Positions 25,029-34,019 are shown, counted from the stretch's first letter. The stretch: 64,000 nucleotides of DNA from Arcticibacter sp. (GCA_021155045.1 JAJNQB010000016.1:62001-126000); one strand, 5' to 3'. Made by a program: numbers and translations. The notes: generated by a model not told the origin, from the sequence alone.

Positions 25029-26105
25029 TTGAAACTATTAGACAGATATATCATTAAAAAATTTTTAGGAACATTCTTTTTTGCAATGTTGCTAATTATT
25101 TTAATTGTAATTGTATTTGATATATCCGAAAAGATAGAAGATTTTATGGGTAAAGAAGCGCCTTTAAGTGCTATTGTTTTTGATTATTACTTCAATTTTA
25201 TTCCTTATTTCGTAAACCTTTTTAGCCCTTTATTTATTTTTATTTCTGTAATATTTTTTACTTCTCGTATGGCTTCCAGAACAGAGATTGTAGCTATTTT
25301 GAGTAGTGGAATAAGTTATACACGTTTACTTTTTCCGTATATGATTTCGGCATTGGTAATTGTTGTATTATCATTATATCTGAACAATTTTGTAATACCC
25401 AAAGCAACAAAAAACAGGATGGCTTTTGAAAATAAATACATCCGCAATGCTTATTATAACAATGATAGAAATATTCACAAACAACTTTACCCTGGTATTT
25501 ATATGTATTTGGAGCGTTTTGAAACAACTAACAAAACAGGATATCGTTTTACCATTGAAAAATTTATGAATGGCGAAATGTTTTATAAAATGAATGCCGA
25601 AAGCATAACATGGGATAGTATTAAAAAGCAATGGAGCATAAATAATTATTATATCCGATATATTCATGGGATGGATGAGTCTATTGTAAAAGGTAATAAA
25701 ATTGATACCGCACTATCATTTACGCCCAAAGAATTTGGAAGAAAAGACAATACTGTAGAAACGATGGATTATTATGAATTAAATAAATACATCATTGATG
25801 AAAGAATGAAAGGTTCTGATAAAGTTGAAGTATATCAACTGGAAAAATACAAACGAATTGCTTTTCCTTTTGCAACTATTGTACTAACATTAATTGGTGT
25901 ATCCATTGCAAGCCGAAAGGTGAGGGGAGGAATTGGAATGCACATTGGTTTGGGAATTTTTATAAGCTTTGCTTATATCATGTTTATGCAGGTTACTACT
26001 ACTTTTGCGGCAAGTGGTTTAACTTCACCCCTTGTTGCCGTTTGGATACCGAATATTGTTTTTGCTTTTCTTGCTTTTTATTTAATTAAAAAAGCGCAGA
26101 AATAA
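25029..26105 (+). CDS. LptF/LptG family permease (YjgP/YjgQ)
   Basis: This 358-aa inner-membrane protein has an N-terminal LDRYIIKKFLGTFFFAMLL helix typical of Bacteroidota LptF/G, two more N-terminal helices, a periplasmic beta-jellyroll of about 170 residues, and three C-terminal helices (from FPFATIVLTLIGVSIASRK to the end). It would form the membrane part of the LPS export ABC transporter with LptB. The start is TTG at 25029; no ATG or GTG fits the conserved N-terminus. A MITE-like repeat ends 18 bp upstream. Confidence 0.85.
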   Translation: MKLLDRYIIKKFLGTFFFAMLLIILIVIVFDISEKIEDFMGKEAPLSAIVFDYYFNFIPYFVNLFSPLFIFISVIFFTSRMASRTEIVAILSSGISYTRLLFPYMISALVIVVLSLYLNNFVIPKATKNRMAFENKYIRNAYYNNDRNIHKQLYPGIYMYLERFETTNKTGYRFTIEKFMNGEMFYKMNAESITWDSIKKQWSINNYYIRYIHGMDESIVKGNKIDTALSFTPKEFGRKDNTVETMDYYELNKYIIDERMKGSDKVEVYQLEKYKRIAFPFATIVLTLIGVSIASRKVRGGIGMHIGLGIFISFAYIMFMQVTTTFAASGLTSPLVAVWIPNIVFAFLAFYLIKKAQK

Positions 26106-26129
26106 GATTTTTTCTATTCTTAATTGGCC

Positions 26130-26178
26130 GATTTTGGGGTAGCTTACAAAATCGCTACTCCGCGAAAAGCGGAGCAGC
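26130..26178. terminator. two adjacent hairpins between the LptF/G gene and higA
   Basis: GATTTTG-(10)-CAAAATC at 26130-26153 and an adjacent 10-bp stem (26154-26163 with 26169-26178, one mismatch, loop GAAAA, core CTCCGC/GCGGAG) lie between two convergent genes. They could end both transcripts. Neither has a strong T-run. Confidence 0.4.
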
Positions 26179-26194
26179 GTTTAATCCTTATATG

Positions 26195-26572
26195 TTAGCG
26201 GCTGGGCTTTGTCAGTTTGTATGTCTGAATTAAAACCTCGGTCGGAATTTTTAAATTGTCATGAAGTAGTCTAATCATTTCTAATGTCAGTTTCCTTTTC
26301 TTACTTAGAATTTCACTAGCTCTACTTTTCAGTCCAACTACATTAGCCAGATCGGTCTGATTGTAACCCATTTGTTCCATTCGGAATTTAATAGCTTCAA
26401 TAGGATCGGGGAAACCTACTGGGAAATGTTCGTCTTCATATTTCTCAATTAAGATTCCTAACACCTCTAGTTCGTCTCCTTCTGGTGATCCTTTCTTCGC
26501 ATCAAATATTGTCTCAAGTCTTTCCAAAGCGTTTTGGTAATCCTTCTTTGTCTTAACGGGCTTAATTGTCAT
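26195..26572 (-). CDS. higA: HigA-type antitoxin, XRE family
   Basis: This 125-aa protein has an acidic N-terminal part (KDYQNALERLETIFDAKKGSPEGDELEVL) and an HTH domain at about residues 65-115 (FRMEQMGYNQTDLANVVGLKSRASEILSKKRKLT written in part; the recognition helix is SRASEILSK). It matches HigA antitoxins, which neutralise HigB and repress their own operon. The ATG at 26572 lies 4 bp after the higB stop. An in-frame upstream start at 26623 would overlap higB and is less likely. Confidence 0.85.
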   Translation of the reverse strand: MTIKPVKTKKDYQNALERLETIFDAKKGSPEGDELEVLGILIEKYEDEHFPVGFPDPIEAIKFRMEQMGYNQTDLANVVGLKSRASEILSKKRKLTLEMIRLLHDNLKIPTEVLIQTYKLTKPSR

Positions 26573-26576
26573 GGTT

Positions 26577-26870
26577 CTATATTTTATTAGAGTCAATTTT
26601 GTCGTACTCAGCGTGTGTTCCAATAAAGCGGATCCAAATCATGCTATAATCATAATTAATTCTAGTAATCAGTCGATACGTGTTACCTTTTATATTAAAT
26701 ACCACACGGTTGTCTACCAAGAAACTTGCGCTTGGATATTCATTTTTAATGTCTTTCGGAGATTTCCATTCAGCCCTACTGGTTTCTTGAAACCACGATT
26801 TCAGCTGTTGCTTACTGTCGGAATGTTTTTCCCAAAATTCTCTAAGTATTTTTTTTGAAATTATCCTCAA
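26577..26870 (-). CDS. higB: HigB-type toxin (mRNA interferase)
   Basis: This 97-aa basic protein has the HigB-family pattern: RIISKKILREFWEKHSDS, LKSWFQETSRAEWKSP, FNIKGNTYRLITRINYDY and the C-terminal FIGTHAEYDKI. Such toxins cleave mRNA, often at the ribosome. The toxin-first order, with the antitoxin 4 bp downstream, is typical for higBA. A palindrome and a promoter element lie just upstream. Confidence 0.87.
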   Translation of the reverse strand: MRIISKKILREFWEKHSDSKQQLKSWFQETSRAEWKSPKDIKNEYPSASFLVDNRVVFNIKGNTYRLITRINYDYSMIWIRFIGTHAEYDKIDSNKI

Positions 26871-26886
26871 CTTAAATTTCTTTTGT

Positions 26887-26917
26887 CAAAGATATGGAAA
26901 AGTTCCCAATTTGGGAA
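26887..26917 (-). promoter_or_regulatory. higBA promoter with palindromic operator
   Basis: On the minus strand TATCTTTG (26887-26894) is the -7 element, 16 bp before the higB start. Just upstream, TTCCCAA-T-TTGGGAA (26903-26917) is a perfect 7-bp inverted repeat, placed where a bound repressor would block polymerase. It is a strong candidate site for HigA. Confidence 0.65.
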
Positions 26918-26939
26918 ATAATATGAAAATTATTTTTTT

Positions 26940-27053
26940 CGGGTCGAGCTAGCCTTGCCACTAGCGCTTTTCCAGCGGGGTAGTTTTCAACTCTTGTCTA
27001 TTTGTATGCTGGCGAGACGCCAGCTAATATTGGGAACGAGCGAAATACGCTCG
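26940..27053. repeat. GC-rich palindromes downstream-of-dnaK islet
   Basis: This part of the 323-bp gene-free stretch 26871-27193 is richer in GC than its surroundings. It holds GCTGGCG-AGA-CGCCAGC (27008-27024) and CGAGCG-AAATA-CGCTCG (27037-27053), plus CTAGC-rich sequence around 26947-26965. No coding frame is convincing. The rest of the stretch is the higBA control region (left) and the dnaK terminator (right). Confidence 0.55.
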
Positions 27054-27139
27054 CTCTAGCGGGCAAAGTATCAACCGGAGAAACAACCTTTTGAATTTTT
27101 TATTCTCCCCTTCAGCTTAGTGTTTCATTGGATAAAACA

Positions 27140-27170
27140 AACCCCGCCCAAAATTATTTTGGACGGGGTT
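27140..27170 (-). terminator. terminator after dnaK
   Basis: A stem of 15 positions with one mismatch (27140-27154 with 27156-27170, core CCCCG/CGGGG) lies 23 bp after the dnaK stop, in dnaK orientation followed by TTGTTTTATCC. Confidence 0.8.
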
Positions 27171-27193
27171 ACAAACAAACATTATTATTCTAA

Positions 27194-29113
27194 TTATTTT
27201 TTATCGTCTTTTACTTCTTCAAAATCAACATCCGTTACTTCTGCATCAGACGAAGCATTTGCATTTGCTCCTGCATCACCACCTTCTTGAGCATTTGCTC
27301 CAGCTTGTTGTTGTGCATTATACATATCTTGAGAAGCAGCTTGCCATGCAGCATTTAATTTTTCCATAGCAGCATCAATGCCAGCTAAATCTTTTGCTCC
27401 GTGTGCAGTTTTTAACTCTGCCAAAGCACCTTCAATTGTTGATTTTTTTTCTGCCGGTAATTTGTCGCCATATTCTTTTAATTGTTTTTCTGTTTGAAAA
27501 ACCATCGAATCGGCAGCATTTACTTTTTCTACTTCTTCTTTTACTTTTTTATCTGCTTCAGCATTAGCTTCAGCTTCACGTTTCATTTTTTCTATTTCGT
27601 CTTTCGATAAACCGCTTCCTGCTTCAATTCTAATTTGTTGTGATTTGCCGGTAGCTTTATCTTTTGCCGAAACTTGAACAATACCATTTGCATCAATATC
27701 AAATGTTACTTCAATTTGAGGAACACCTCTAGGTGCAGGCATAATACCATCCAAATTAAATTGTCCTATTGTTCTGTTATCTTTTGCCATTGGACGTTCA
27801 CCTTGCAATACATGTAATTGTACACTTGGTTGGTTATCACTTGCAGTAGAAAATGTTTCTGATTTTTTAGTAGGTATGGTTGTATTTGATTCAATTAATT
27901 TGGTAAACACACCACCCATTGTTTCGATACCTAATGAAAGAGGTGTTACATCTAATAACAACACATCTTTTACTTCACCTGTTAAAACACCACCTTGAAT
28001 GGCAGCTCCTACAGCAACTACCTCATCAGGATTTACTCCTTTTGATGGCGCTTTTCCAAAGAATTTTTGAACTGCTTCTTGTATTGCTGGAATACGAGTG
28101 GAACCGCCAACTAAAATTATTTCGTTGATATCGCTGGTGCTTAATCCTGCATTTTTTAATGCCGATTGGCATGGTGCGATAGTACGTTTAATTAAATCAT
28201 CAACCAATTGTTCAAATTTTGCACGTGTTAAAGTACGAACCAAATGTTTTGGAATACCATCAACAGGCATGATGTAAGGCAAATTTATTTCAGTTGAAGT
28301 GGTGCTTGATAATTCAATTTTTGCTTTTTCGGCAGCTTCTTTCAAACGTTGTAAAGCCATTGGGTCTTTTGATAAATCCAATCCGCCATTTTCGGATTTA
28401 AACTCATCAACTAACCAATCAATAATTTTATGGTCAAAGTCATCACCACCAAGGTGAGTATCACCATCAGTAGATTTTACTTCAAACACTCCATCACCTA
28501 ATTCAAGTACTGAAACGTCATGTGTTCCACCGCCACAATCGAAAACAACAATTTTAATATCTTGTCCTTTTTTATCTAAGCCGTAAGCCAAAGCAGCAGC
28601 AGTTGGTTCATTGATAATACGTTTTACTTTTAATCCAGCAATTTCTCCTGCTTCTTTAGTTGCTTGACGTTGCGCATCATTAAAATATGCAGGAACGGTA
28701 ATAACAGCTTCAGCTACTTCATGTCCTAAATAATCTTCTGCTGTTTTTTTCATTTTTTGTAAAATGATTGCAGAAATTTCTTGCGCAGAATATTTTCTGT
28801 CATCAATTTGTATGCGAGGTGTATTGTTATCGCCTTTTACTACTACGTAAGGCATACGAGAAATTTCTTTTTGAGCTTCGTCAAAATTAATTCCCATAAA
28901 ACGTTTGATTGAAGATATGGTTTTTTTAGGGTTTGTGATTGCCTGACGTTTAGCAGGGTCACCAACTTTTCGTTCACCATTTTCTACAAATGCTACAATA
29001 GAAGGAGTTGTTCTTTTTCCTTCACTGTTCGGAATTACAACTGGTTCATTACCTTCCATTACAGAAACGCAAGAGTTTGTTGTTCCTAAATCTATTCCTA
29101 TTATTTTACTCAT
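27194..29113 (-). CDS. dnaK: molecular chaperone DnaK (Hsp70)
   Basis: This 639-aa chaperone binds unfolded peptides in an ATP-dependent cycle with DnaJ and GrpE. All Hsp70 signatures are present: IIGIDLGTTNSCVSV, VVFDCGGGTHDVSVLEL, ILVGGSTRIPAIQEAV, the linker DVLLLDVTPLSLGIETMGG and a C-terminal lid ending in an acidic tail (VTDVDFEEVKDD). It is monocistronic here; dnaJ and grpE are not adjacent. Confidence 0.98.
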   Translation of the reverse strand: MSKIIGIDLGTTNSCVSVMEGNEPVVIPNSEGKRTTPSIVAFVENGERKVGDPAKRQAITNPKKTISSIKRFMGINFDEAQKEISRMPYVVVKGDNNTPRIQIDDRKYSAQEISAIILQKMKKTAEDYLGHEVAEAVITVPAYFNDAQRQATKEAGEIAGLKVKRIINEPTAAALAYGLDKKGQDIKIVVFDCGGGTHDVSVLELGDGVFEVKSTDGDTHLGGDDFDHKIIDWLVDEFKSENGGLDLSKDPMALQRLKEAAEKAKIELSSTTSTEINLPYIMPVDGIPKHLVRTLTRAKFEQLVDDLIKRTIAPCQSALKNAGLSTSDINEIILVGGSTRIPAIQEAVQKFFGKAPSKGVNPDEVVAVGAAIQGGVLTGEVKDVLLLDVTPLSLGIETMGGVFTKLIESNTTIPTKKSETFSTASDNQPSVQLHVLQGERPMAKDNRTIGQFNLDGIMPAPRGVPQIEVTFDIDANGIVQVSAKDKATGKSQQIRIEAGSGLSKDEIEKMKREAEANAEADKKVKEEVEKVNAADSMVFQTEKQLKEYGDKLPAEKKSTIEGALAELKTAHGAKDLAGIDAAMEKLNAAWQAASQDMYNAQQQAGANAQEGGDAGANANASSDAEVTDVDFEEVKDDKK

Positions 29114-29203
29114 AATTATATTGGTTTATTTGTTACAATTTTTTTATTACGTCTAAACATTTTCAATGATTATGCCACTAGAATTATGGCGTAATAATGG
29201 CAT

Positions 29204-29239
29204 AAAAAAAGCGCCACAATGTTTTGTGACGCTTTTTTT
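29204..29239 (-). terminator. terminator after the DUF4249-like lipoprotein gene
   Basis: A hairpin with an A-run, the core GCGCCACAA/TTTGTGACGC (one mismatch) and a T-run lies 19 bp downstream of the stop at 29258. It separates that gene from dnaK. The 40 bp between it and dnaK carry repeated GCCAT/TGGCAT motifs. Confidence 0.75.
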
Positions 29240-29257
29240 GTATGACAAACCGACAGA

Positions 29258-30292
29258 TTAAGGGCAGTTTGGTAAAATTCCTGCCGAATTTAAAAATTTA
29301 AGATTTTTAGTGTATTGTCCACAAGCCAATGAATCTAATGTAGTTTGGAATAATGGACGACTAAAAGGTGCTTTGTTATAACGTGCAGTAAACAATCCTA
29401 ATCCATTACTAATATTGGTAAACTCAGGACGTTCTTGAATAATACCAGTTGAAGGAGTATTTACTTCCATATACGTATTCAAATCATCTGACCCAGCAAT
29501 TACAAACAAATCAACTTTTCCGGCTTTGCGTGCAATTAGCCCAGCCGGAGTAGGGCAGGTATTGCAAATTTTATTCCCCATATAAGCTAAAAAATCTTGC
29601 CCTTTAAAATCTACTGTCATCGTTTCTGTACCATCCAAGCGAGCTGTTTTTTGAATAGGGAATAACCAATCAACATATTGATTTACGTTACCTGTAGTAG
29701 TTGAGTCAATGTAGTTTAAACGAACTTTTAGTTGGAATAAACGTGCATTTTTTGATGAATTCCATTCTACTTTAAACTTATAGTTAGGGGCTCCAGCAAT
29801 AATCATGTTAAATGATGGAGAAAGAGGGTTGGGGTAGGTAAATGCAAAATCGTTTATTAAGGCTGTTTGCGATGTTATCTCTTGTCCTGTTTCACTATTA
29901 GTTACAGTTAATTTATATTGACTATTTGTATTTAAGGCAATAGCACCAGAATAAATAGCATTTGCTTGGTCTGGTCCGTAAAATAAACCTGCATCTTTTG
30001 GAATAGTGTTGTCGGGGCTCAATGTGTATTCTGTTCCGTCAGATAAGCGTTTTAGCTTTACCGTTAAAGCATTCACAAATTGCACAGAATCTTTAATAGA
30101 CGCATCAACATAGGCATTTCCTTCGCCTAAAAAAGCTTTGTTGATTTTTATATATTGTTTTGGTTGAGATTGGTCAAGCATGCCATAAACAATCATGGTT
30201 TCTTTCCAATCGCCATTTACATCTAAATCGGTGCTGCAAGCAGAAAATAAAAGTGATGAAACGGCTGATAAATAAACTAATTTTTTTTTCAC
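29258..30292 (-). CDS. DUF4249-like outer-membrane lipoprotein
   Basis: This 344-aa protein has a lipoprotein signal (MKKKLVYLSAVSSLLFSAC, lipid Cys at residue 19). It continues with beta-rich domains: an Ig-like first half (MIVYGMLDQSQPKQYIKINKAF) and a second half with FTNISNGLGLFTARYN, the pattern seen near the C-terminus of DUF4249 proteins. These are Bacteroidota surface or periplasmic lipoproteins of unknown function, often encoded with TonB receptors, which are absent here. The call rests on pattern memory and is moderate. Confidence 0.6.
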   Translation of the reverse strand: MKKKLVYLSAVSSLLFSACSTDLDVNGDWKETMIVYGMLDQSQPKQYIKINKAFLGEGNAYVDASIKDSVQFVNALTVKLKRLSDGTEYTLSPDNTIPKDAGLFYGPDQANAIYSGAIALNTNSQYKLTVTNSETGQEITSQTALINDFAFTYPNPLSPSFNMIIAGAPNYKFKVEWNSSKNARLFQLKVRLNYIDSTTTGNVNQYVDWLFPIQKTARLDGTETMTVDFKGQDFLAYMGNKICNTCPTPAGLIARKAGKVDLFVIAGSDDLNTYMEVNTPSTGIIQERPEFTNISNGLGLFTARYNKAPFSRPLFQTTLDSLACGQYTKNLKFLNSAGILPNCP

Positions 30293-30314
30293 TGGATAAA
30301 TGATTTTTGTGAAA

Positions 30315-30322
30315 CAAATGTA
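30315..30322 (-). promoter_or_regulatory. -7 element for the lipoprotein gene
   Basis: TACATTTG on the minus strand lies 22 bp before the start at 30292. No TTG is seen at the -33 position. Confidence 0.4.
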
Positions 30323-30427
30323 TTAATTAATTTTTATTATTTAAACTAAAATGGCTAAACGGTACTTTTTTCTAAATAAACGGTTCTATTAATAAAGTAT
30401 TTGTAGTTTTGCAGTAGATAATAGAGA

Positions 30428-30475
30428 GTTGGCAATTAAAAAAAAGTTGGCACTTGGCAAGGAAAAGAGTTGGCA
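30428..30475 (+). repeat. four TTGGCA units upstream of panB
   Basis: GTTGGCA occurs at 30428-30434, 30446-30452 and 30469-30475, and CTTGGCA at 30453-30459, within about 110 bp of the panB start. A TAGTTTTG (-7-like) at 30404-30411 lies just upstream, so the repeats would be in the mRNA leader. Confidence 0.45.
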
Positions 30476-30537
30476 AAGTAGGGAAAAGATAAAAGATGTA
30501 AGACAAATTAACGAATTAACCAATAAACCAATTAAGA

Positions 30538-31353
30538 ATGTCGGTACATAAAGAAGTAAAAAAAGTTACAACTCATGTTTTACAAGAAATGAAACGTGCA
30601 GGAGAAAAAATATCAATGCTTACAGCTTATGATTATACAATGGCAACCATTGTAGATGCCGCAGGGATAGATGTGATTTTAGTAGGTGATAGCGCATCAA
30701 ATGTAATGGCAGGACATGAAACAACTTTACCAATTACTTTAGACCAAATGATATATCATGCATCTTCTGTTGTTCGTGCTGTGGATAGAGCATTAATAGT
30801 AGTTGATTTACCCTTTGGTACATATCAAGGAAATTCGAAAGAAGCTTTAAACTCTGCCATTAAAATAATGAAAGAGAGTGGGGCGCATGCAGTAAAACTT
30901 GAAGGAGGACAGGAAGTAACAGAATCTATTCAACGTATTTTAACTGCTGGAATTCCTGTGATGGGTCATTTGGGATTAACTCCTCAAAGCATATACAAAT
31001 TTGGAACCTATAATGTAAGAGCAAAAGAAGAAGAAGAAGCAAAAAAATTAATTGAAGATGCTCATGCACTAGAAAAAGCAGGGTGCTTTGCCATTGTACT
31101 CGAAAAAATACCTGCAAAACTGGCTACAAAAGTGGCAAATGAAATTGATATTCCTGTAATTGGTATTGGTGCTGGTGGTGGTGTTGATGGGCAAGTTTTG
31201 GTGTTTCATGATATGGTAGGATTAACAAAAGAATTTAGCCCCCGTTTCTTAAGACGTTATTTGAATTTGTACGAAGAAATAAATACTGCTGTTGGAAAAT
31301 ATATTCAAGATGTTAAGTCAAAAGATTTTCCGAATAAAGATGAACAATATTAG
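30538..31353 (+). CDS. panB: 3-methyl-2-oxobutanoate hydroxymethyltransferase
   Basis: This 271-aa TIM-barrel enzyme makes ketopantoate from 2-oxoisovalerate and methylene-THF, the first committed step of pantothenate synthesis. Motifs: KISMLTAYDYTMATIVDAAG, VGDSASNVMAGHETT, LPFGTYQ, AVKLEGGQE, VMGHLGLTPQS, VIGIGAGGGVDGQVLV. The length is normal. panC and panD are not adjacent. Confidence 0.96.
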   Translation: MSVHKEVKKVTTHVLQEMKRAGEKISMLTAYDYTMATIVDAAGIDVILVGDSASNVMAGHETTLPITLDQMIYHASSVVRAVDRALIVVDLPFGTYQGNSKEALNSAIKIMKESGAHAVKLEGGQEVTESIQRILTAGIPVMGHLGLTPQSIYKFGTYNVRAKEEEEAKKLIEDAHALEKAGCFAIVLEKIPAKLATKVANEIDIPVIGIGAGGGVDGQVLVFHDMVGLTKEFSPRFLRRYLNLYEEINTAVGKYIQDVKSKDFPNKDEQY

Positions 31354-31442
31354 CACTACGAATTACGAATAAAAACCAATTTACCAAAGTCTAGGTGGTT
31401 CAATCTCGTATGTATGATTACTCAACCACAATTAACAATTTA

Positions 31443-32141
31443 ATGAATTTAAGAGTGAACCAATTACAAGTTTTATACGAAGACAACCATATTATTGCTG
31501 TAAATAAGCGACCATCGGATATTGTGCAAGGAGATAAAACAGGGGATACACCTTTGAGTGAGTTTGTAAAAAAACATATAAAAGAAAAATACAATAAACC
31601 TGGCGATGTTTTTATTGGAACGGTTCACCGAATAGATAGACCTGTTAGTGGTATTGTTTTATTTGCTAAAACCAGTAAAGCTTTAGCAAGATTGAATCAA
31701 ATGTTTCAATCGAAAGAAATTCAAAAAACATATTGGGCGGTTGTAAAAAACAAACCTAAAAATATCAACGGACATTTAGTTCATTATCTAAGAAAAAACG
31801 AAGCAAAAAATATGTCGAGAGCTTTTGAAAAAGAGCATCAAGGAACATTAAAATGCGAACTTGAATATAAATTAATTTGCAGTTTAGATAATTACCATCT
31901 TTTAGAAATTAATCCGCTTACAGGACGGCATCACCAAATAAGAGTTCAGCTTTCAGCAATTGGTTCTCCTATAAAAGGAGATATAAAATATGGTTTTGAT
32001 AGGACAAATAAAGATGCAAGTATTCACTTACATGCTCGCAAAATTGAGTTTATTCATCCCATTAAAAAAGAAAACATAACAATTATTGCACCTCCACCCA
32101 GTGAAGTAATTTGGAATGCAATAATGAAGCAAGTAGGTTAA
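31443..32141 (+). CDS. RluA-family pseudouridine synthase
   Basis: This 232-aa protein isomerises uridine in rRNA or tRNA. It has VLYEDNHIIAVNKRPSDIVQ, the catalytic motif HRIDRPVSGIVLFAKTSKA (active-site Asp) and the C-terminal LTGRHHQIRVQLSAIGSPI. The family usually begins just before VLYED, so the ATG at 31443 was chosen. In-frame GTG 31395 and ATG 31410 would add 16 or 11 residues. The target base is not predictable. Confidence 0.9.
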   Translation: MNLRVNQLQVLYEDNHIIAVNKRPSDIVQGDKTGDTPLSEFVKKHIKEKYNKPGDVFIGTVHRIDRPVSGIVLFAKTSKALARLNQMFQSKEIQKTYWAVVKNKPKNINGHLVHYLRKNEAKNMSRAFEKEHQGTLKCELEYKLICSLDNYHLLEINPLTGRHHQIRVQLSAIGSPIKGDIKYGFDRTNKDASIHLHARKIEFIHPIKKENITIIAPPPSEVIWNAIMKQVG

Positions 32142-32231
32142 ATTATTTCTTTTCAACAACATTTGTTTAGTTTGCTTTAAAACTTTACTTTAGCGTTCTC
32201 AAAAAAATAAACAAATAAATATTCTTCAATT

Positions 32232-33152
32232 ATGAGTGTATTGGTTAATAAAAAGTCAAGAATAATAGTACAAGGTTTTACAGGAAGTGAAGGAACATTT
32301 CATGCTGGTCAAATGATTGAGTATGGAACAAATGTGGTTGGAGGAGTTACTCCTGGAAAAGGTGGAACAACACATTTAGATAAACCTGTTTTTAATACCG
32401 TAAAAGAAGCTGTTGATAAAGCAGATGCTAATGTGTCGATTATTTTTGTTCCTCCGGCTTTTGCTGCTGATGCAATTATGGAAGCTGCTGAAGCAGGAAT
32501 AGCTGTTATTGTTTGTATTACAGAAGGTATTCCTGTAAAAGATATGATTGCCGTAAAAGAATATTTAAAAGGTAAAGAGTGCAGATTAATTGGACCAAAT
32601 TGCCCAGGGGTAATATCGGCAGATGAAGCAAAAGTTGGAATTATGCCAGGCTTTGTTTTCAAAAAAGGAAATGTTGGAATTGTTTCAAAATCTGGAACAT
32701 TAACGTATGAGGCTTCAGACCAAGTGGTAAAAGCTGGTTTGGGAGTTACCACAGCTATTGGTATTGGAGGAGACCCAATTATTGGAACTACAACAAAAGA
32801 AGCTGTTGAACTTTTAATGAATGACAATGATACACACGGTATTATTATGATTGGAGAAATTGGAGGAAATCTTGAAGCAGATGCTGCTCGATGGATTAAA
32901 GCCGATGGAAATCGTAAGCCTGTGGTTGGTTTTATTGCAGGCGAAACTGCTCCTAAAGGTAGAACAATGGGACATGCTGGAGCCATAGTGGGTGGAGATG
33001 ATGATACTGCTCAAGCAAAAAAGAAAATTTTGAAAGAGTGCGGAGTAATTGTGGTTGATTCACCAGCCGAGATTGGAAAAACAATGGCAACTGCTTTGGC
33101 AGAAGAAAGTAGAAAAGCAAGCCCTCATTATCATGCAAATAGAGTAGATTAA
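32232..33152 (+). CDS. sucD: succinyl-CoA synthetase alpha subunit
   Basis: This 306-aa enzyme subunit of the TCA cycle has a CoA-binding N-terminal domain (VQGFTGSEGTFHAGQMIEYG, GGVTPGKGG), GPNCPGVI, and the phospho-histidine loop GRTMGHAGAIVGG. The beta subunit gene sucC is not adjacent. A strong bidirectional terminator follows. Confidence 0.96.
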   Translation: MSVLVNKKSRIIVQGFTGSEGTFHAGQMIEYGTNVVGGVTPGKGGTTHLDKPVFNTVKEAVDKADANVSIIFVPPAFAADAIMEAAEAGIAVIVCITEGIPVKDMIAVKEYLKGKECRLIGPNCPGVISADEAKVGIMPGFVFKKGNVGIVSKSGTLTYEASDQVVKAGLGVTTAIGIGGDPIIGTTTKEAVELLMNDNDTHGIIMIGEIGGNLEADAARWIKADGNRKPVVGFIAGETAPKGRTMGHAGAIVGGDDDTAQAKKKILKECGVIVVDSPAEIGKTMATALAEESRKASPHYHANRVD

Positions 33153-33170
33153 TCCGTAATTAGTTCATAA

Positions 33171-33204
33171 AAAAAATCCCTTGTAATTTTTACAAGGGAT
33201 TTTT
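33171..33204. terminator. bidirectional terminator after sucD
   Basis: A stem of about 15 bp (33171-33186 with 33190-33204, core TCCCTTGTAA/TTACAAGGGA), with an A-run on one side and a T-run on the other, lies between two convergent genes. Confidence 0.85.
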
Positions 33205-33229
33205 CTTTTATAAGAGTGATATAAAATAG

Positions 33230-33967
33230 CTATTCTTTCTTCTTGCCTAATTTGTAAATCAGACCAAGTGTTAAGCCCCCAGCAGCAGCAGATGTAGGCT
33301 CGTATTTTTTGTAAAAAAAAGGATTTTTTAAATCATTGCCTAAAGCATCTACACCTTTTAAATCTGTTAAGCTATATTGCAAGCGCATTCCCGCAAGTAT
33401 TGATAGAGGGCTATCTCCTAACTTTATTGCAAACCCAAATCCTAAAACTCCAGAAAAGAAATTACTTGCATATAAATTAGTAACCGTTGTATCTGCATTA
33501 AAATTAGCTCCTGTTCTTTTATATGTTGCAGATGAAATCATATTGTATTGTGCTCCCACTTCAAGGTAGGCTCCATCTTTTGATTTTAATTTAAACATTA
33601 CAGGAATTTGAATTGTTTTTAAATTAACTTTAGACGTATAATCTGTTGTGCTAAGAACAACACCACCCACTTTGTATTCATATTTACCAGCGTAAGCTCC
33701 AGAATGATTTCCCATTAGCCCTTCTACTGCAAATCCAACCTTACCGAAATAGGCACTGAAACCAAGCCCATAATTAAATCCCCATCCTGCTGCGTAGTTT
33801 TGACTTTCTCCTTCATTAGAAATATTTGTATTGAATAACCAAGTTGAGTTTGCAAGTCCTTTGGCGTGAAGTTCAAAAGTGTTTTCTTTTTCAGCTTTAG
33901 GTGTTTCTTGAGAAAAAGAAACGAGACTTAAAAATGATGTAGCAAATAATAGAATAAAATTTTTCAT
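33230..33967 (-). CDS. outer-membrane beta-barrel protein (OMP_b-brl type)
   Basis: This 245-aa protein has a signal peptide (ending LVSFSQ) and about eight amphipathic beta strands with glycine/aromatic alternation (GWGFNYGLGFSAYFGKVGFAVEGL, and QIPVMFKLKSKDGAYLEVGAQYNM in part). It ends in LGLIYKLGKKKE. This fits the small barrel proteins common in Bacteroidota (PorT-like class). The specific function is unknown. It has a well-formed promoter of its own. Confidence 0.75.
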   Translation of the reverse strand: MKNFILLFATSFLSLVSFSQETPKAEKENTFELHAKGLANSTWLFNTNISNEGESQNYAAGWGFNYGLGFSAYFGKVGFAVEGLMGNHSGAYAGKYEYKVGGVVLSTTDYTSKVNLKTIQIPVMFKLKSKDGAYLEVGAQYNMISSATYKRTGANFNADTTVTNLYASNFFSGVLGFGFAIKLGDSPLSILAGMRLQYSLTDLKGVDALGNDLKNPFFYKKYEPTSAAAGGLTLGLIYKLGKKKE

Positions 33968-33989
33968 GATTGTGTGGTTTAATGATATT

Positions 33990-34019
33990 CAAATGTATAG
34001 ATATAATATCATTTTTCAA
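33990..34019 (-). promoter_or_regulatory. Bacteroidota-type promoter for the barrel gene
   Basis: On the minus strand, TTG (34017-34019) and TACATTTG (33990-33997) are exactly 19 nt apart, 22 bp before the start at 33967. Confidence 0.6.

Noticed and set aside
26106..26201. Complete integron attC site next to higA
   Set aside because: An octamer resembling an outer box is present, but the matching second box and spaced inner boxes are not found; the two hairpins are better explained as transcript ends.
32309..32986. 225-codon minus-strand frame opposite sucD
   Set aside because: sucD is clear over its full length; the opposite frame has low-complexity Pro/Ser/Ile composition typical of an antisense shadow.
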